NCBI RefSeq assembly: GCF_003865345.1
Contig: NZ_RMVE01000004.1
Span: 62,001-126,000, forward strand
Reading direction: 5' to 3'
Source of the DNA: Nonlabens xiamenensis
GTDB lineage: Bacteria > Bacteroidota > Bacteroidia > Flavobacteriales > Flavobacteriaceae
Length of the DNA stretch: 64,000 nucleotides
In this document: positions 17,637 to 27,004 of the stretch, piece after piece
Numbering within the stretch: position 1 is the stretch's first letter
Layout of the letters: every line of letters starts with the position of its first letter
Notes under the pieces: model-generated
Databases searched by the model: none
The model's input: the letters and a program-made list of their open reading frames with translations, nothing else
Told to the model about the DNA's origin: nothing
Position numbers and translations under genes: made by a program

Positions 17637-18755
17637 TTATAGGATGGGATCGGATAAAGTAGATTCAATAATATTAAGTAATTTAGGAAAAACCACATCA
17701 GATTTTGAAGTTTGAAATTGGATCCTCGCTTGTTCTCCCATGGTTTTTATTAGAGATCGATTGTTGTAACAGTTGGCAACCGCCTCTGCCATCCGCTGCG
17801 TATCTAGATAAGGAACAATCACCCCACCTCCATCAACGATAGATTCATTGATCCCTGTGGCTTTGTCGAAAGTAATGATGGGAACTTTAAGAAGCGCATT
17901 CTCGACACATACGAGTGGGTATGGATCTTCTCTTGAGGTGAGCAGAAATACAGAGAAATTGCGATAAGATTCTATTGGATCAGACACTGCACCCATGAAT
18001 TCTACTTTCCCTGCGAGACCAGCCTTGGAAATATCTGCTTCGTAAATGGTTCTAAACTTTTTATCAATGTGACCTAGCCACTGAAATTTGGCCACTGACA
18101 TGGGATTTTCTCGAAAAAAATTGATGGCTACCTGAACAAACAGCTCTGGTCCTTTACGCCAATGAACCGTACCCGAGCCTCCGATGATAAACTCCTGGCT
18201 TTCATACTTCTCAACCTTTATATCCTTAGCAGGAGTTTCCCTGACCAAGCTAACATTGATTTTGGAGGTATCTAAATAAGCTTTCAAATCATCTATGACT
18301 AAGCTGGAGGGTGCGACAAAGTGATCTACTAAATCAGATTGCGCCCGCCATCTTTGATCCAGAAGCTTGAGCATAATATTTGCTTCATGAATATGACAGA
18401 TCAAGGGCACTTTTTTAATTTGCTTGATTTGAGTCGCCAATAAAAAAGTAGGCACTGAATTGGCATATATTAAATCCACATGAATATCCTCTAGGGACTT
18501 TAATACAACTTCCGAAAAGCTTTTGTGGAAGAATAGTTTCTCAACTTTGCTTAGAATCCTTCCTTTTTTACCCTGAGATTTGGGAATCAAAAGTAAATCA
18601 GCCACGCTTTGAAACTCTTTCTCTAGCTCCCCTGACTTCATACCTACAACCATCAGCGTATGGTTTGTATTTTCTTTTAACCAGTACATAAAATTCAACA
18701 TCACCAAAGGCGATCCTGTACGAGTCAATTCGTGAAGTGCAAAAACTAAGGTCAT
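17637..18755 (-). CDS. Glycosyltransferase family 4 protein
   Basis: A 372-residue GT-B protein. The N-terminus LVFALHELTRTGSPLVMLNF is the glycine-loop region of capsule GT4 proteins, ICHIHEANIMLKLLD holds conserved His/Glu residues, and IIGGSGTVHWRKGPELFVQV begins the donor domain. LTSREDPYPLVCVENALLKV provides the E-x7-E-like donor site. It lies 26 bases after the upstream GT2 gene. The sugar is unknown. Confidence 0.9.
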   Translation of the reverse strand: MTLVFALHELTRTGSPLVMLNFMYWLKENTNHTLMVVGMKSGELEKEFQSVADLLLIPKSQGKKGRILSKVEKLFFHKSFSEVVLKSLEDIHVDLIYANSVPTFLLATQIKQIKKVPLICHIHEANIMLKLLDQRWRAQSDLVDHFVAPSSLVIDDLKAYLDTSKINVSLVRETPAKDIKVEKYESQEFIIGGSGTVHWRKGPELFVQVAINFFRENPMSVAKFQWLGHIDKKFRTIYEADISKAGLAGKVEFMGAVSDPIESYRNFSVFLLTSREDPYPLVCVENALLKVPIITFDKATGINESIVDGGGVIVPYLDTQRMAEAVANCYNNRSLIKTMGEQARIQFQTSKSDVVFPKLLNIIESTLSDPIL

Positions 18756-18780
18756 TTTGATTCGAGGATTTTAAACATAG

Positions 18781-19557
18781 CTAAAGTCGTGGAATAATAC
18801 CCAATCTAGTGAGAAGTTTGATTTTTCTGGATCTATTCATTTTTTGAAATAGCGTTTGGTATTCCTCTAGTTCCAAAGCATCTTCTACAAATAAAGGAAA
18901 ATGTTCTTGAAGAACGGAGGTCCTTTCTCGGTCAATCAGTTCTTTGTTAGCTGGGTCAGCGCTGATCCCGTCATGATAATGATCACTAAGAACTTTTGGT
19001 ACATGCCCGTAAGTGGCATTATGCTTAGCGACAGCCAAAATAAAAAACTTCCAATCAGAGACAATCGCTAATGACTCGTCGTAAAAACCAAATGTATAGA
19101 ACAGTTCTCTTTTAATGAAGGTGACTTGATGAAAAGGCATTTGCTTTCTTAAGAAGGAAAATGTCAATTTATCTGGTGCTTGTCTAAGAATGGCCTGATC
19201 GGATTTAATAAGCCTTACATCAAAATATATAAAATCCGTGCTGAGTTCGCTTTCATAAAAATATTGAACAGCCTGAGGTGAATAAAATGCATCCCCACTA
19301 TTAAGAAAAAGTACATACTCACCCTTTGCTGCTCGAATTCCTTTGTTCATAGCGTTGTAAATACCATCATCACTTTCTGATATCCAGTGATCAACATATT
19401 CAGAGAATTCTTGAATCACCTCCACACTACCGTCATCTGAACCTCCATCAATGACCAACAATTCGTAGTCGGTGTTAGACTGGGTTTTAACACTTTCTAG
19501 AGTACGCTCTAAACCTATTGCGTCGTTGTAGTTTACCGTTATGATTGAGAGTTTCAT
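18781..19557 (-). CDS. Glycosyltransferase family 2 protein (WcaA-like)
   Basis: A 258-residue compact GT2 enzyme. LSIITVNYNDAIGLERTLES, LLVIDGGSDDGSVEVI and YVLFLNSGDAFYSPQ mark the nucleotide-binding half, with the usual DxD written as NSGD, common in this subgroup. A TTG one codon upstream is in frame, but the ATG at 19557 is preferred. A gap of about 175 bases separates it from the sulfotransferase gene upstream. Confidence 0.9.
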   Translation of the reverse strand: MKLSIITVNYNDAIGLERTLESVKTQSNTDYELLVIDGGSDDGSVEVIQEFSEYVDHWISESDDGIYNAMNKGIRAAKGEYVLFLNSGDAFYSPQAVQYFYESELSTDFIYFDVRLIKSDQAILRQAPDKLTFSFLRKQMPFHQVTFIKRELFYTFGFYDESLAIVSDWKFFILAVAKHNATYGHVPKVLSDHYHDGISADPANKELIDRERTSVLQEHFPLFVEDALELEEYQTLFQKMNRSRKIKLLTRLGIIPRL

Positions 19558-19732
19558 CAAAAAATATTGAGCTATTTATTCACAAAGAGAATTAGGATCC
19601 GGCCGAATTTAAGTACTTATTTCTTATGGCTTTTATATATATGTACTTTTTATCATAATTGAGACTTAATGCTTTTGCTTGATTTTTAGTAAATATGATC
19701 GACAGTCTTAATCAAAGAAAAAGAGTAAGGTC

Positions 19733-20710
19733 TCATTTTACTTTTAATTTTTTAAAAAAATATGCGCACTTTGAAGCTATTTTGAAAGTCTTTGATGATT
19801 TGATTCTCTGCAACTCTTTTTTATAATCCTCCTTGGTTTTATGAAGATGATCAGTTCTGAAAAAAGGAGATAGATTTGATATTTCAAAATCGCCTTTGGT
19901 TGAGGGGTAATTACCATATTCTTGTAAAAATTGATCTCCTAAAAAGCGTTGATATTGTAGTAAAAGACCTTTCAATTCATCATTGTTTTTTGTCAAATCC
20001 TTGCTTTCGGATTTGGTTTGCTTGTAAGATTTACCAGAGTTTTGATATGGATCTCCATACTTACCTTTGATCTTAACGTTCCGTTTTGTATCTAAAAAAT
20101 CAATTTGAAACGAAATTCCCAACCATTCATAAATGCGTTCAATTTCATTTAATTGGTCGTCAACAATGTTTTCGTAGTATACTGTTTTGACTAGTGGATC
20201 ATTTTTATGTTTCAAACTAAATTCATGTAGCCTTTTAGGGGCTAATAACAAATCACGCTTGTACGGCTCCAGTAGTTCAATCGATCCCTTATTCCAAGTA
20301 TTGATAATTGATTTAAATACGTCAACTGGATTTCTTTTTAGAATAATCATCCTAGAATTGGGAAATATCTTTTTAATCTCATCAATGATTTCCCAATATC
20401 TGGGAGTTTTATCTATTACGTAAGGATAATCGTTAACCAAGGGCTCATATAATGAAAGTAGAAAGTTCTTAAACTTGGACTGAAAATTATCAGTACCTGT
20501 ATGTCTTAAATAGGTTTGAAAAGCGTCATTTCCCAAAACATTGTCAAATTTACTAGATACAAGATCGCTATTGATCTGATTAGCGAAATTTAATAGCAAC
20601 CAATGTTCGCTTATCGTATTAACATCATTATTGTTAGACAATAAGTTTTGCAACAGGGTTGAACCAGCTCGTGGTTGAGAAATGATGAATATGATATTAT
20701 TTTCTTCCAA
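19733..20710 (-). CDS. Sulfotransferase family protein
   Basis: About 325 residues. IIFIISQPRAGSTLLQNLLS at the N-terminus is the 5'-phosphosulfate loop, and MIILKRNPVDVFKSIINTW is the 3'-phosphate loop. Both identify a PAPS-dependent sulfotransferase. The only start that keeps the P-loop is a TTG at 20710, which overlaps the preceding GT2 gene by 14 bases. The C-terminus is Lys-rich and possibly peripheral. Sulfate donor supply comes from the cys cassette at the head of the locus. The acceptor is presumably the locus polysaccharide. Confidence 0.88.
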   Translation of the reverse strand: MEENNIIFIISQPRAGSTLLQNLLSNNNDVNTISEHWLLLNFANQINSDLVSSKFDNVLGNDAFQTYLRHTGTDNFQSKFKNFLLSLYEPLVNDYPYVIDKTPRYWEIIDEIKKIFPNSRMIILKRNPVDVFKSIINTWNKGSIELLEPYKRDLLLAPKRLHEFSLKHKNDPLVKTVYYENIVDDQLNEIERIYEWLGISFQIDFLDTKRNVKIKGKYGDPYQNSGKSYKQTKSESKDLTKNNDELKGLLLQYQRFLGDQFLQEYGNYPSTKGDFEISNLSPFFRTDHLHKTKEDYKKELQRIKSSKTFKIASKCAYFFKKLKVK

Positions 20711-21533
20711 GATATTTTCTGATTCTGCTTAATAAGGCTCTTTTTCTACTTTTTTTCAACTGCGCCGTTTTCAACTCATTTAGCCTACTAAAAATTTCTT
20801 TTCTTTCATTTCTTCCCAATTGCTTAATATCTTGGCGATATTTCTTAAAAATATAATTATATGCTGATATGTGTTGTTGTATAGGTCGTTTAGACAAACC
20901 ACTTTTACTTTGTCTAATATGGGTGGTGACCACATTTGATCCAACAATCTTGAATTCTTTTGAAAGTCTAATCCGGAAATCATAATCTTCGTATAATTCA
21001 AGTTTATGATCGTAACCTCCTATTTCCTCTACAGCATTCTTTCTTATCAATTCCATTCTAAAAAGACTGTTTCTAGGATAATTCCTGCACAACGTCCTTT
21101 TAAAACTCGAAGTTATTAAATCATCTGTTTGTTCCGCCCATGTGAAAAGGAATTTATCTAATTCTTCTGTGTAATAAGAATTATTGGAAAAAGCAACATC
21201 ACAATTGTAGTTTTTAATAATTTCTACTTCTGTTTCAAGTTTATTTGGAAGGTATAAGTCATCACCATCGCAATAGGTAAAAAAGTCGCTGGTAACCATG
21301 GAAATGGCCTTCGATCGAACTTTCGAAACACCTTGATTTCGTTCAAAAATGAAATACTTTATAATCTTATGTTGATCTGCATAATACCGTATCAATTCAT
21401 CTGAGCCATCAGAAGAACAATCATCGACAATTATGATTTCGTCAGGCATTAAAGTTTGCGCCAAAACTCCTTCGATAGCTTCTCTGAGAAATTCCTTTTG
21501 GTTGAAGGATGTGATATAAACTGAAATGGTCAT
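20697..21533 (-). CDS. Glycosyltransferase family 2 protein
   Basis: A 278-residue GT2 protein. ISVYITSFNQKEFLREAIEG, IIIVDDCSSDGSDELIRYY and FFTYCDGDDLYLPNKL (DxD) give the full GT-A nucleotide-binding half. GGYDHKLELYEDYDFRIRLS is the acceptor-side ED motif. The ATG at 21533 abuts the upstream sulfotransferase stop with no gap. It is sandwiched between two sulfotransferase genes, so the sugar it adds may be one that becomes sulfated. Confidence 0.92.
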   Translation of the reverse strand: MTISVYITSFNQKEFLREAIEGVLAQTLMPDEIIIVDDCSSDGSDELIRYYADQHKIIKYFIFERNQGVSKVRSKAISMVTSDFFTYCDGDDLYLPNKLETEVEIIKNYNCDVAFSNNSYYTEELDKFLFTWAEQTDDLITSSFKRTLCRNYPRNSLFRMELIRKNAVEEIGGYDHKLELYEDYDFRIRLSKEFKIVGSNVVTTHIRQSKSGLSKRPIQQHISAYNYIFKKYRQDIKQLGRNERKEIFSRLNELKTAQLKKSRKRALLSRIRKYLGRK

Positions 21534-22394
21534 TTAAAGCTCATAATTATATTTGCCAGATAAATTCTCTACCAAGTTTATCATCTCTTGTTTCTCATTT
21601 TCTTTCCAAGCTTGATATTCAGGGTAGTTACTCAATTTAAACATATTTCTAGGTTCATTACCAGTAATAGTTACTTTGTTTACCCGCTTATTAGATAACG
21701 CAATTAACTCTTTATCAGTTAAATGATTATTAATCCCAATAAACTGAAATAATGACTTCAGTACGGTTAGGTCTTTAGTGAGGTCTTCCAACTTTAATGT
21801 AAGGAAACAAGGTAGATGATCCTTTTTGAACTCTTCAATAAAATCATGAGTGGCGTTCCAAACCCAGGCTAATTTTTCAATTTGCGAATACGATTCCCAA
21901 ACCGAACGATCTGGGTTTTTAATTCTTCCCATCTCCCAAACCGTGTCGTTCCTGTGCCATCCCTTCATTATCGCACTTCGAATAAAATCCCCTGGGTGCC
22001 TAGTCAGATGAACAAACTTAGCTTTAGGAAAAAGTGATTTTATTTGATGAATATAAAAAACCAAACACTGATTAGATTCTAAATAGATCTTGTTCTGGAT
22101 GGAACTCTGTAACATAAGTTCAATTCTAGCAGACTCAAATATCATTTGAAGCGTTTCATGCTTGTCCTGATTAAATAAAGCATAATCAGACAATAAAAAT
22201 AGATTAGGAAATGCCTCGTGATGAGCGTCTATTTCAGAATAGTTTTTGAAAATTCTTTGAATGAATGCCGACCCTGAACGCCCCGTATTGAGAACAAAAA
22301 CAGGTTCGTAATTTGCATAAAATTGATTTAGGAATTCACTACTTACGTGATGTATTTGCTGAAAATTTGAAGGTAATGAGTTTTTACTTGTCAC
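21534..22394 (-). CDS. Sulfotransferase family protein
   Basis: A 286-residue sulfotransferase. FVLNTGRSGSAFIQRIFKNY is the 5'-phosphosulfate loop and KFVHLTRHPGDFIRSAIMKG is the 3'-phosphate loop. A conserved acidic stretch LKLEDLTKDLTVL follows. The start codon appears to be GTG at 22394. The KGW that ends the second loop is shared with the fusion protein at 23373-24893, suggesting these two are closer to each other than to the 19733-20710 enzyme. The acceptor is unknown. Confidence 0.88.
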   Translation of the reverse strand: MTSKNSLPSNFQQIHHVSSEFLNQFYANYEPVFVLNTGRSGSAFIQRIFKNYSEIDAHHEAFPNLFLLSDYALFNQDKHETLQMIFESARIELMLQSSIQNKIYLESNQCLVFYIHQIKSLFPKAKFVHLTRHPGDFIRSAIMKGWHRNDTVWEMGRIKNPDRSVWESYSQIEKLAWVWNATHDFIEEFKKDHLPCFLTLKLEDLTKDLTVLKSLFQFIGINNHLTDKELIALSNKRVNKVTITGNEPRNMFKLSNYPEYQAWKENEKQEMINLVENLSGKYNYEL

Positions 22395-22509
22395 AGTATC
22401 TAATTTATTATTGTGAATATTTCATTCTTTTTGATTTCCAAACTCCAACTTCAATAAAGATATGACGATCTTAAATGTACTGGTCTAGATAAAACTCTAC
22501 ATATTAATT

Positions 22510-23376
22510 TCACTTTAGATTAAATCGACTCCGTATTCGATCTATCAAACCAAGATTACTAGTAATAATTTGTTCTTGCTTCTTTTCAGAATTTTCTTTA
22601 GACCAGAATCTCAAAGCGTAGTCGATTACAGATTGCAAGTTTTCTGTATACATAGATAATTTTTCCTCTACTTTTTCATACTCTTTCTTGTTGTGTGCTT
22701 CGTATTCATCAAATTCACTTTTCTTCCAATTTTGGTCATTCCCAATGTGAAAGGTAAGATGTTCTTCGTCAAATTCTTTAAAATTGGAAGAAAAGACAGA
22801 TAGATTTAAATATAACGATAGCCCAACATATCTAGCTCCTATAATAATGTCTTCCAACTGAAGTTTATAAAATAAATCACGTTTAAAAACGAAGCAATCA
22901 AAACCTGGATGCTTTTCCCCAATCTCACTATATGCAGAATACAGAGTATCTAAAGAATGTAATCCTGAGATCGTGCGCCGATTAATCACAAAGGCATCCA
23001 ATCCTTCTTCAATCTTTTGTTTGACAAAAAGGTAGAAATAAGGCTGTAAAGCAATATCGCTGTTTGTATAAATGATAAAGTCAGAATTAAGAGCTGCTGC
23101 GCGGCCCAGAATATCGTTTAATACTGGCAACTTACGCCTCTTTTTGAAAACACCTAGATCAAGAACCGATCTCTGTAAGTTTTTGGTTTTTATGAAACCA
23201 TCAGGTATGATTTTTCGATCCTCCTCATATTGTGTGGTGGCTAGATTTACATCAACAACTCCTTCACTCAACTTCTGTGCTATCAACATCGTTTCAAATG
23301 TAACGGGCTGCGCTATGAAGAGATCAGATTCTGAACCAACCAGAACTGGGTTTATAATGTGAGCAATTCTAATCAT
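22510..23376 (-). CDS. Putative GT-A glycosyltransferase-like protein
   Basis: A 288-residue protein I do not recognise with certainty. IIYTNSDIALQPYFYLFV has the look of the nucleotide-sugar DxD region of GT-A enzymes, with the acidic pair reduced to NSDI. GFDCFVFKRDLFYKLQ resembles the acceptor-side segment of GT2-like proteins. The C-terminal third is charged and probably helical. It overlaps the upstream sulfotransferase-FkbM gene by four bases, so it is translationally coupled to it, and 115 bases separate it from the next gene. No signal peptide. Confidence 0.55.
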   Translation of the reverse strand: MIRIAHIINPVLVGSESDLFIAQPVTFETMLIAQKLSEGVVDVNLATTQYEEDRKIIPDGFIKTKNLQRSVLDLGVFKKRRKLPVLNDILGRAAALNSDFIIYTNSDIALQPYFYLFVKQKIEEGLDAFVINRRTISGLHSLDTLYSAYSEIGEKHPGFDCFVFKRDLFYKLQLEDIIIGARYVGLSLYLNLSVFSSNFKEFDEEHLTFHIGNDQNWKKSEFDEYEAHNKKEYEKVEEKLSMYTENLQSVIDYALRFWSKENSEKKQEQIITSNLGLIDRIRSRFNLK

Positions 23377-24893
23377 TTAAAAAAATTAAAAAAACGTTGA
23401 CGCTTTAAAAATTCCTTAGACTTTTCAAAGTTTGCCGGAGTAGAATCGAGATCCATGTTTTTGTTAAATGGATGGTATTGCGTAGCTCTTTGATATGTTA
23501 AGTTAGAAATTGACCTTAAATTGGATCTGTCAATTTTATCTTTATCTATAAAAAATAGATTCTGGTAATTCCTACCAATGAACACAAATTCTGTTCTTGA
23601 CTTAAAAAAATTAAATATTTTTTGATCAAACTCCGATGAATTGCTTTCAATAATTAATAGTGAAATGTTCACTTCGTTAAAATCTATACCTTTCAAAACC
23701 TCCAATTCAAAGCCTTCCACATCAATAGAAACTACGTCTATATTTTTTGGAAAGCCTGGATTTTCCTTCAGTATTTTTCCAAAGGATTTTGCATCTACCT
23801 CCAATCGTTTAGGCTCTTCGTACGGCAACCCACGATTTGCATATCTTCTTTTTATGTCTTCCTCATCGAAAGAGCAACCTGACAACACGCCTATTTCCTC
23901 AGCAAAAAAAGTAATTGTATTATTTTGATCACTTTCAACTACGGCACAGTTTACATTAATAGCATCAGGCCTGTTCAACTCAAGTTCTTGAAACATGATT
24001 GGGTTGGGCTCTATATTCAATGTCTCCCAGCCAATTTTTTCTAAGCTATACGTGTTGCTTAAGTGCATGCCATCAAATGCTCCAATCTCCACCGCATAAC
24101 CATTTTTTTTCTTTCCTAGCAATTGCCAAGCTATGTAATCATCACCATGCTGGCTCAAGGAGATAAACGCATTTAGGTCTGGCCATTTTAATTCGTACCC
24201 ATTTCGATCTAAATATTTATAAGCTATTCGTTCAATAGATACTATTTCCTTTTCATTTAATTCAGTTAGAAATTGATTGGATTCACCACTATTTATATGG
24301 TTGTGATGAATTAGGGTTTCTTTGTTGAACACCTGACCGTATGCTTCTTGTTTATTTTCGTTATTTAATTCTGTCTGTGTTTTTTTAATCTGATTGATAC
24401 CAAGAGAATCAGCGATTTCAATCCTCTGCGGGTCAGAAATGTTGATATTGAGAATGGATTCAAAATATTTTAGTTCCAAGATATAATCCTGAGTAAAATC
24501 TTCGTACTTTCTTGAATGAATTGGAACAGGAAGATTTACCCATTTATAAAATTCATTTAAATAGGTATGGGTAGCATTCTCAATTTCGTCATCATTCTGT
24601 TTTATCCATCCTTTTTTTATCGAGGATACGATCACATCTCTAACGTCACGATAACAATGAAAAACTATTGCATTCTCGTCAACTATTGTTCTAAGTATTT
24701 CATCATTAAAGGAGTGAACTTTAATGACCTTTAAACCTGAATAGCTAGAATATTTATTTTTTATCTTGCTGAAATCTTCTATTTTAAAATAAGGTATCCT
24801 TATTCCTAAATTGTCCGTTTCAACAAGTTTGGATACTAGATTGTATTGCAATGTAGAACCTGACCTTTTAGCGCCTGCACAAATTACCCACAT
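23373..24893 (-). CDS. Sulfotransferase - FkbM methyltransferase fusion
   Basis: A 506-residue bifunctional protein. Residues 1-200 are a sulfotransferase domain: VICAGAKRSGSTLQYNLVSK is the PAPS 5'-phosphosulfate loop and FHCYRDVRDVIVSSIKKGW the 3'-phosphate loop. Residues 260-480 are an FkbM-type methyltransferase, with YAVEIGAFDGMHLSNTYSLE as SAM motif I, LNIEPNPIMF as the acidic loop and VSIDVEGFELEVLKGIDF as the FkbM hallmark. One chain could therefore both sulfate and O-methylate the glycan. The start lies one base after the Wzt stop (TAA T ATG). The continuous frame argues against a sequencing artefact. Confidence 0.88.
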   Translation of the reverse strand: MWVICAGAKRSGSTLQYNLVSKLVETDNLGIRIPYFKIEDFSKIKNKYSSYSGLKVIKVHSFNDEILRTIVDENAIVFHCYRDVRDVIVSSIKKGWIKQNDDEIENATHTYLNEFYKWVNLPVPIHSRKYEDFTQDYILELKYFESILNINISDPQRIEIADSLGINQIKKTQTELNNENKQEAYGQVFNKETLIHHNHINSGESNQFLTELNEKEIVSIERIAYKYLDRNGYELKWPDLNAFISLSQHGDDYIAWQLLGKKKNGYAVEIGAFDGMHLSNTYSLEKIGWETLNIEPNPIMFQELELNRPDAINVNCAVVESDQNNTITFFAEEIGVLSGCSFDEEDIKRRYANRGLPYEEPKRLEVDAKSFGKILKENPGFPKNIDVVSIDVEGFELEVLKGIDFNEVNISLLIIESNSSEFDQKIFNFFKSRTEFVFIGRNYQNLFFIDKDKIDRSNLRSISNLTYQRATQYHPFNKNMDLDSTPANFEKSKEFLKRQRFFNFFK

Positions 24894-24894
24894 A

Positions 24895-26190
24895 TTAATT
24901 TTTTATTTTTTCAAGATTCCATTCAAAATCTGGTCTTAATGGCCCTTTTGATTTTCCAAACCAGCGTCCTAACTCAATATTCTTTGGTATAACATTAAAT
25001 TCAATCACCTGCTGCTCTCTAAACAATACCTCTTTTTCTTCGTTATACACTTGAAAATCCAACGTAAATATGGTTGAATTAAAGAAGTTGGGAGGTATTT
25101 TCATCATAAATCTAATTCGCCCTGTGGTGTTATCAGCAGACACATTCTCTTCAAATTGACTCGTGCAAGCAAAGATAACTTCCTTATTTTTTTCAAAAAA
25201 TTGAGCATTGATGTAGTAATATTTGGAAACGTCGACAACTTGAATTTCTACGGTGAATTCGATTGAATCATCCATGGCGATTGGAAGACCACCAGGTTTA
25301 TTGACGGCAATAACTTTAGCCTCAATTAACTTTGTGCCATCAATCGTTGAAACTTTATCTTCTCCGTATTTCCTTGCATTAGAAACCACTCCTTCATCAT
25401 TTTCATTGAGATAAAATGAAACACAATCATCGGTTGTTCCTCTAAAAGCTATTTTACCATTCTGCAGGGCAATCCCTCTCGTACACAAACTTTTAACTGC
25501 AGCCATGTTATGACTCACAAAAAGAACTGTTCGACCTGAGGTATCAGAAATATCCTGCATCTTACCGATGGCTTTTTTCTGGAACTCGGCATCTCCTACG
25601 GCCAATACCTCATCAACCACCAAAATATCAGGTTCTAAGAATGCCGCCACCGCAAAGCCCAGACGTACACGCATACCGCTGCTGTATCTTTTAACCGGTG
25701 TATCTATATACATCTCGCAACCTGAAAAGTCGACGATTTCATCAATTTTTGACGCTATTTCTGCCTTGGTCATCCCTAAAATAGCCCCATTTAAAAAGAT
25801 GTTCTCCCGTCCTGTCAACTCAGGATGCATCCCAGTACCCACTTCAAGTAAACTAGCGATCCTACCTTTGGTTTTAATACTTCCCGTAGTAGGCGCGGTG
25901 ACTCTTGATAAAATCTTTAACAATGTAGACTTTCCCGCTCCATTTTTGCCGATAATTCCGATAATTTCGCCACGTTTTACCTCAAAATTAATATCCTGAA
26001 GTGCCCATACATAATCACTGGTTGCCTTGGCACTGCGATCATTCTCTGCTCCTATCTTTAGATATGGATCTTCTTTACCTCTTATTCTATGCCAGAATCT
26101 GTTGAGATCATGTCCCAATGATCCGGTCCCCACAAGTCCTAATCGATATTGCTTGCTTAAATTTTCGACTTTTAAAATCACATCACTCAT
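24895..26190 (-). CDS. wzt: Polysaccharide ABC exporter ATPase (Wzt-like, with C-terminal glycan-binding domain)
   Basis: About 431 residues. Residues 1-250 are the ATPase: Walker A GKNGAGKST, signature YSSGMRVRLGFA and Walker B ILVVDEVLAVGD. Residues 270-420 form a beta-rich Wzt_C-like domain, which in O9a-type exporters binds the modified chain end before export. The ATG at 26190 is favoured over an upstream TTG and overlaps the pyruvyl transferase stop by eight bases. It works with the permease at 27004-27864. The C-terminal domain implies a capped glycan, and the adjacent pyruvyl transferase or sulfotransferases could supply the cap. Confidence 0.92.
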   Translation of the reverse strand: MSDVILKVENLSKQYRLGLVGTGSLGHDLNRFWHRIRGKEDPYLKIGAENDRSAKATSDYVWALQDINFEVKRGEIIGIIGKNGAGKSTLLKILSRVTAPTTGSIKTKGRIASLLEVGTGMHPELTGRENIFLNGAILGMTKAEIASKIDEIVDFSGCEMYIDTPVKRYSSGMRVRLGFAVAAFLEPDILVVDEVLAVGDAEFQKKAIGKMQDISDTSGRTVLFVSHNMAAVKSLCTRGIALQNGKIAFRGTTDDCVSFYLNENDEGVVSNARKYGEDKVSTIDGTKLIEAKVIAVNKPGGLPIAMDDSIEFTVEIQVVDVSKYYYINAQFFEKNKEVIFACTSQFEENVSADNTTGRIRFMMKIPPNFFNSTIFTLDFQVYNEEKEVLFREQQVIEFNVIPKNIELGRWFGKSKGPLRPDFEWNLEKIKN

Positions 26191-27004
26191 GGTCGTCAAT
26201 TTTAAATGAACAAGCGCTTAAAAGCCCCTTTCCCAACTCAAGGATCATCTCCCTATCTGGCAAATTTTGTCCATGTTTCTGAACTTCTTCAAAATTTATC
26301 TGGTGATCGTTTTGAATAGAAATAGGTTCATAAGGATTCAATCCCACACTGAGAAAATAATCATGGTATTTGACTCCATCCCCTGTAAATTTATCAGAAA
26401 ACTTGACTTGTACAGCTGGGATTCCGTAGGCGTGGGCTACGATCAATCCATGCAAAGAAGATGATAAGATTTGTCGACATGATAAAATGTCACGTGTAGT
26501 GTACTCTACGTCATTGGAATTGAAATCGATAAGCTTCACATCTTTGCGATCTTGTAGCAAATCCCTTACCAGGTCAAGGTCATTGATATGTGGTATAACG
26601 CCCAATTCATGGGTCTTGTTGATCTCTGGCGCGAAGAAATCAGGTAGCAGCAAGGCAAGATCTCCGTAAATTTCTGGACAATCTATGTTCAAATCCAGGA
26701 TTCGCTTTCGCGAAAGCGGACCTCTTACAGCGGGATAAATAGCTTTAGGCATCTCACTATCTACATTCATGACGCTACTACCCCAAACGGTAGCATAAGC
26801 AGCCAGGTGATCAATAATACTTCCTACGGTCGCATGATAGGTTTTGGGTTTTTGCCAGCATTTTTTGTCCTTATTTCTAAAAAACCTTGGAGCCCTGCCT
26901 GTAATTTTCTCGTACCAGAAGGGACCGATCAAGTCCCCATAATTTTCAAAAGGGTTCTTCTGAATATATCGCTCACTCCAACAGTATAATCGATCGTGTT
27001 CCAT
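26183..27004 (-). CDS. Polysaccharide pyruvyl transferase family protein
   Basis: A 273-residue WcaK/CsaB-like enzyme. The family adds a pyruvate ketal from phosphoenolpyruvate to sugar hydroxyls, giving acidic acetals. ENYGDLIGPFWYEKITG, YAVRGPLSRKR-like AVRGPLSRKR and SSSLHGLIVAHAYGIPAVQV (the C-terminal His-Gly block) are the hallmarks. It is inserted between the permease and ATPase genes of the exporter, overlapping both (one and eight bases), so its product is probably tied to export. The iterated palindrome at 26703-26718 encodes part of GPLSRKRI. Confidence 0.88.
   Translation of the reverse strand: MEHDRLYCWSERYIQKNPFENYGDLIGPFWYEKITGRAPRFFRNKDKKCWQKPKTYHATVGSIIDHLAAYATVWGSSVMNVDSEMPKAIYPAVRGPLSRKRILDLNIDCPEIYGDLALLLPDFFAPEINKTHELGVIPHINDLDLVRDLLQDRKDVKLIDFNSNDVEYTTRDILSCRQILSSSLHGLIVAHAYGIPAVQVKFSDKFTGDGVKYHDYFLSVGLNPYEPISIQNDHQINFEEVQKHGQNLPDREMILELGKGLLSACSFKIDDHE
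26703..26718. repeat. Iterated palindrome copy 4 (exact, coding)
   Basis: Exact CGCTTTCGCGAAAGCG in the pyruvyl transferase gene, read in the phase giving L-S-R-K-R. Confidence 0.9.

Noticed and set aside
25568-25999. 143-codon antisense frame in the Wzt-like ATPase gene
   Set aside because: The minus strand encodes a complete ABC ATPase there; the antisense frame has no features of its own.
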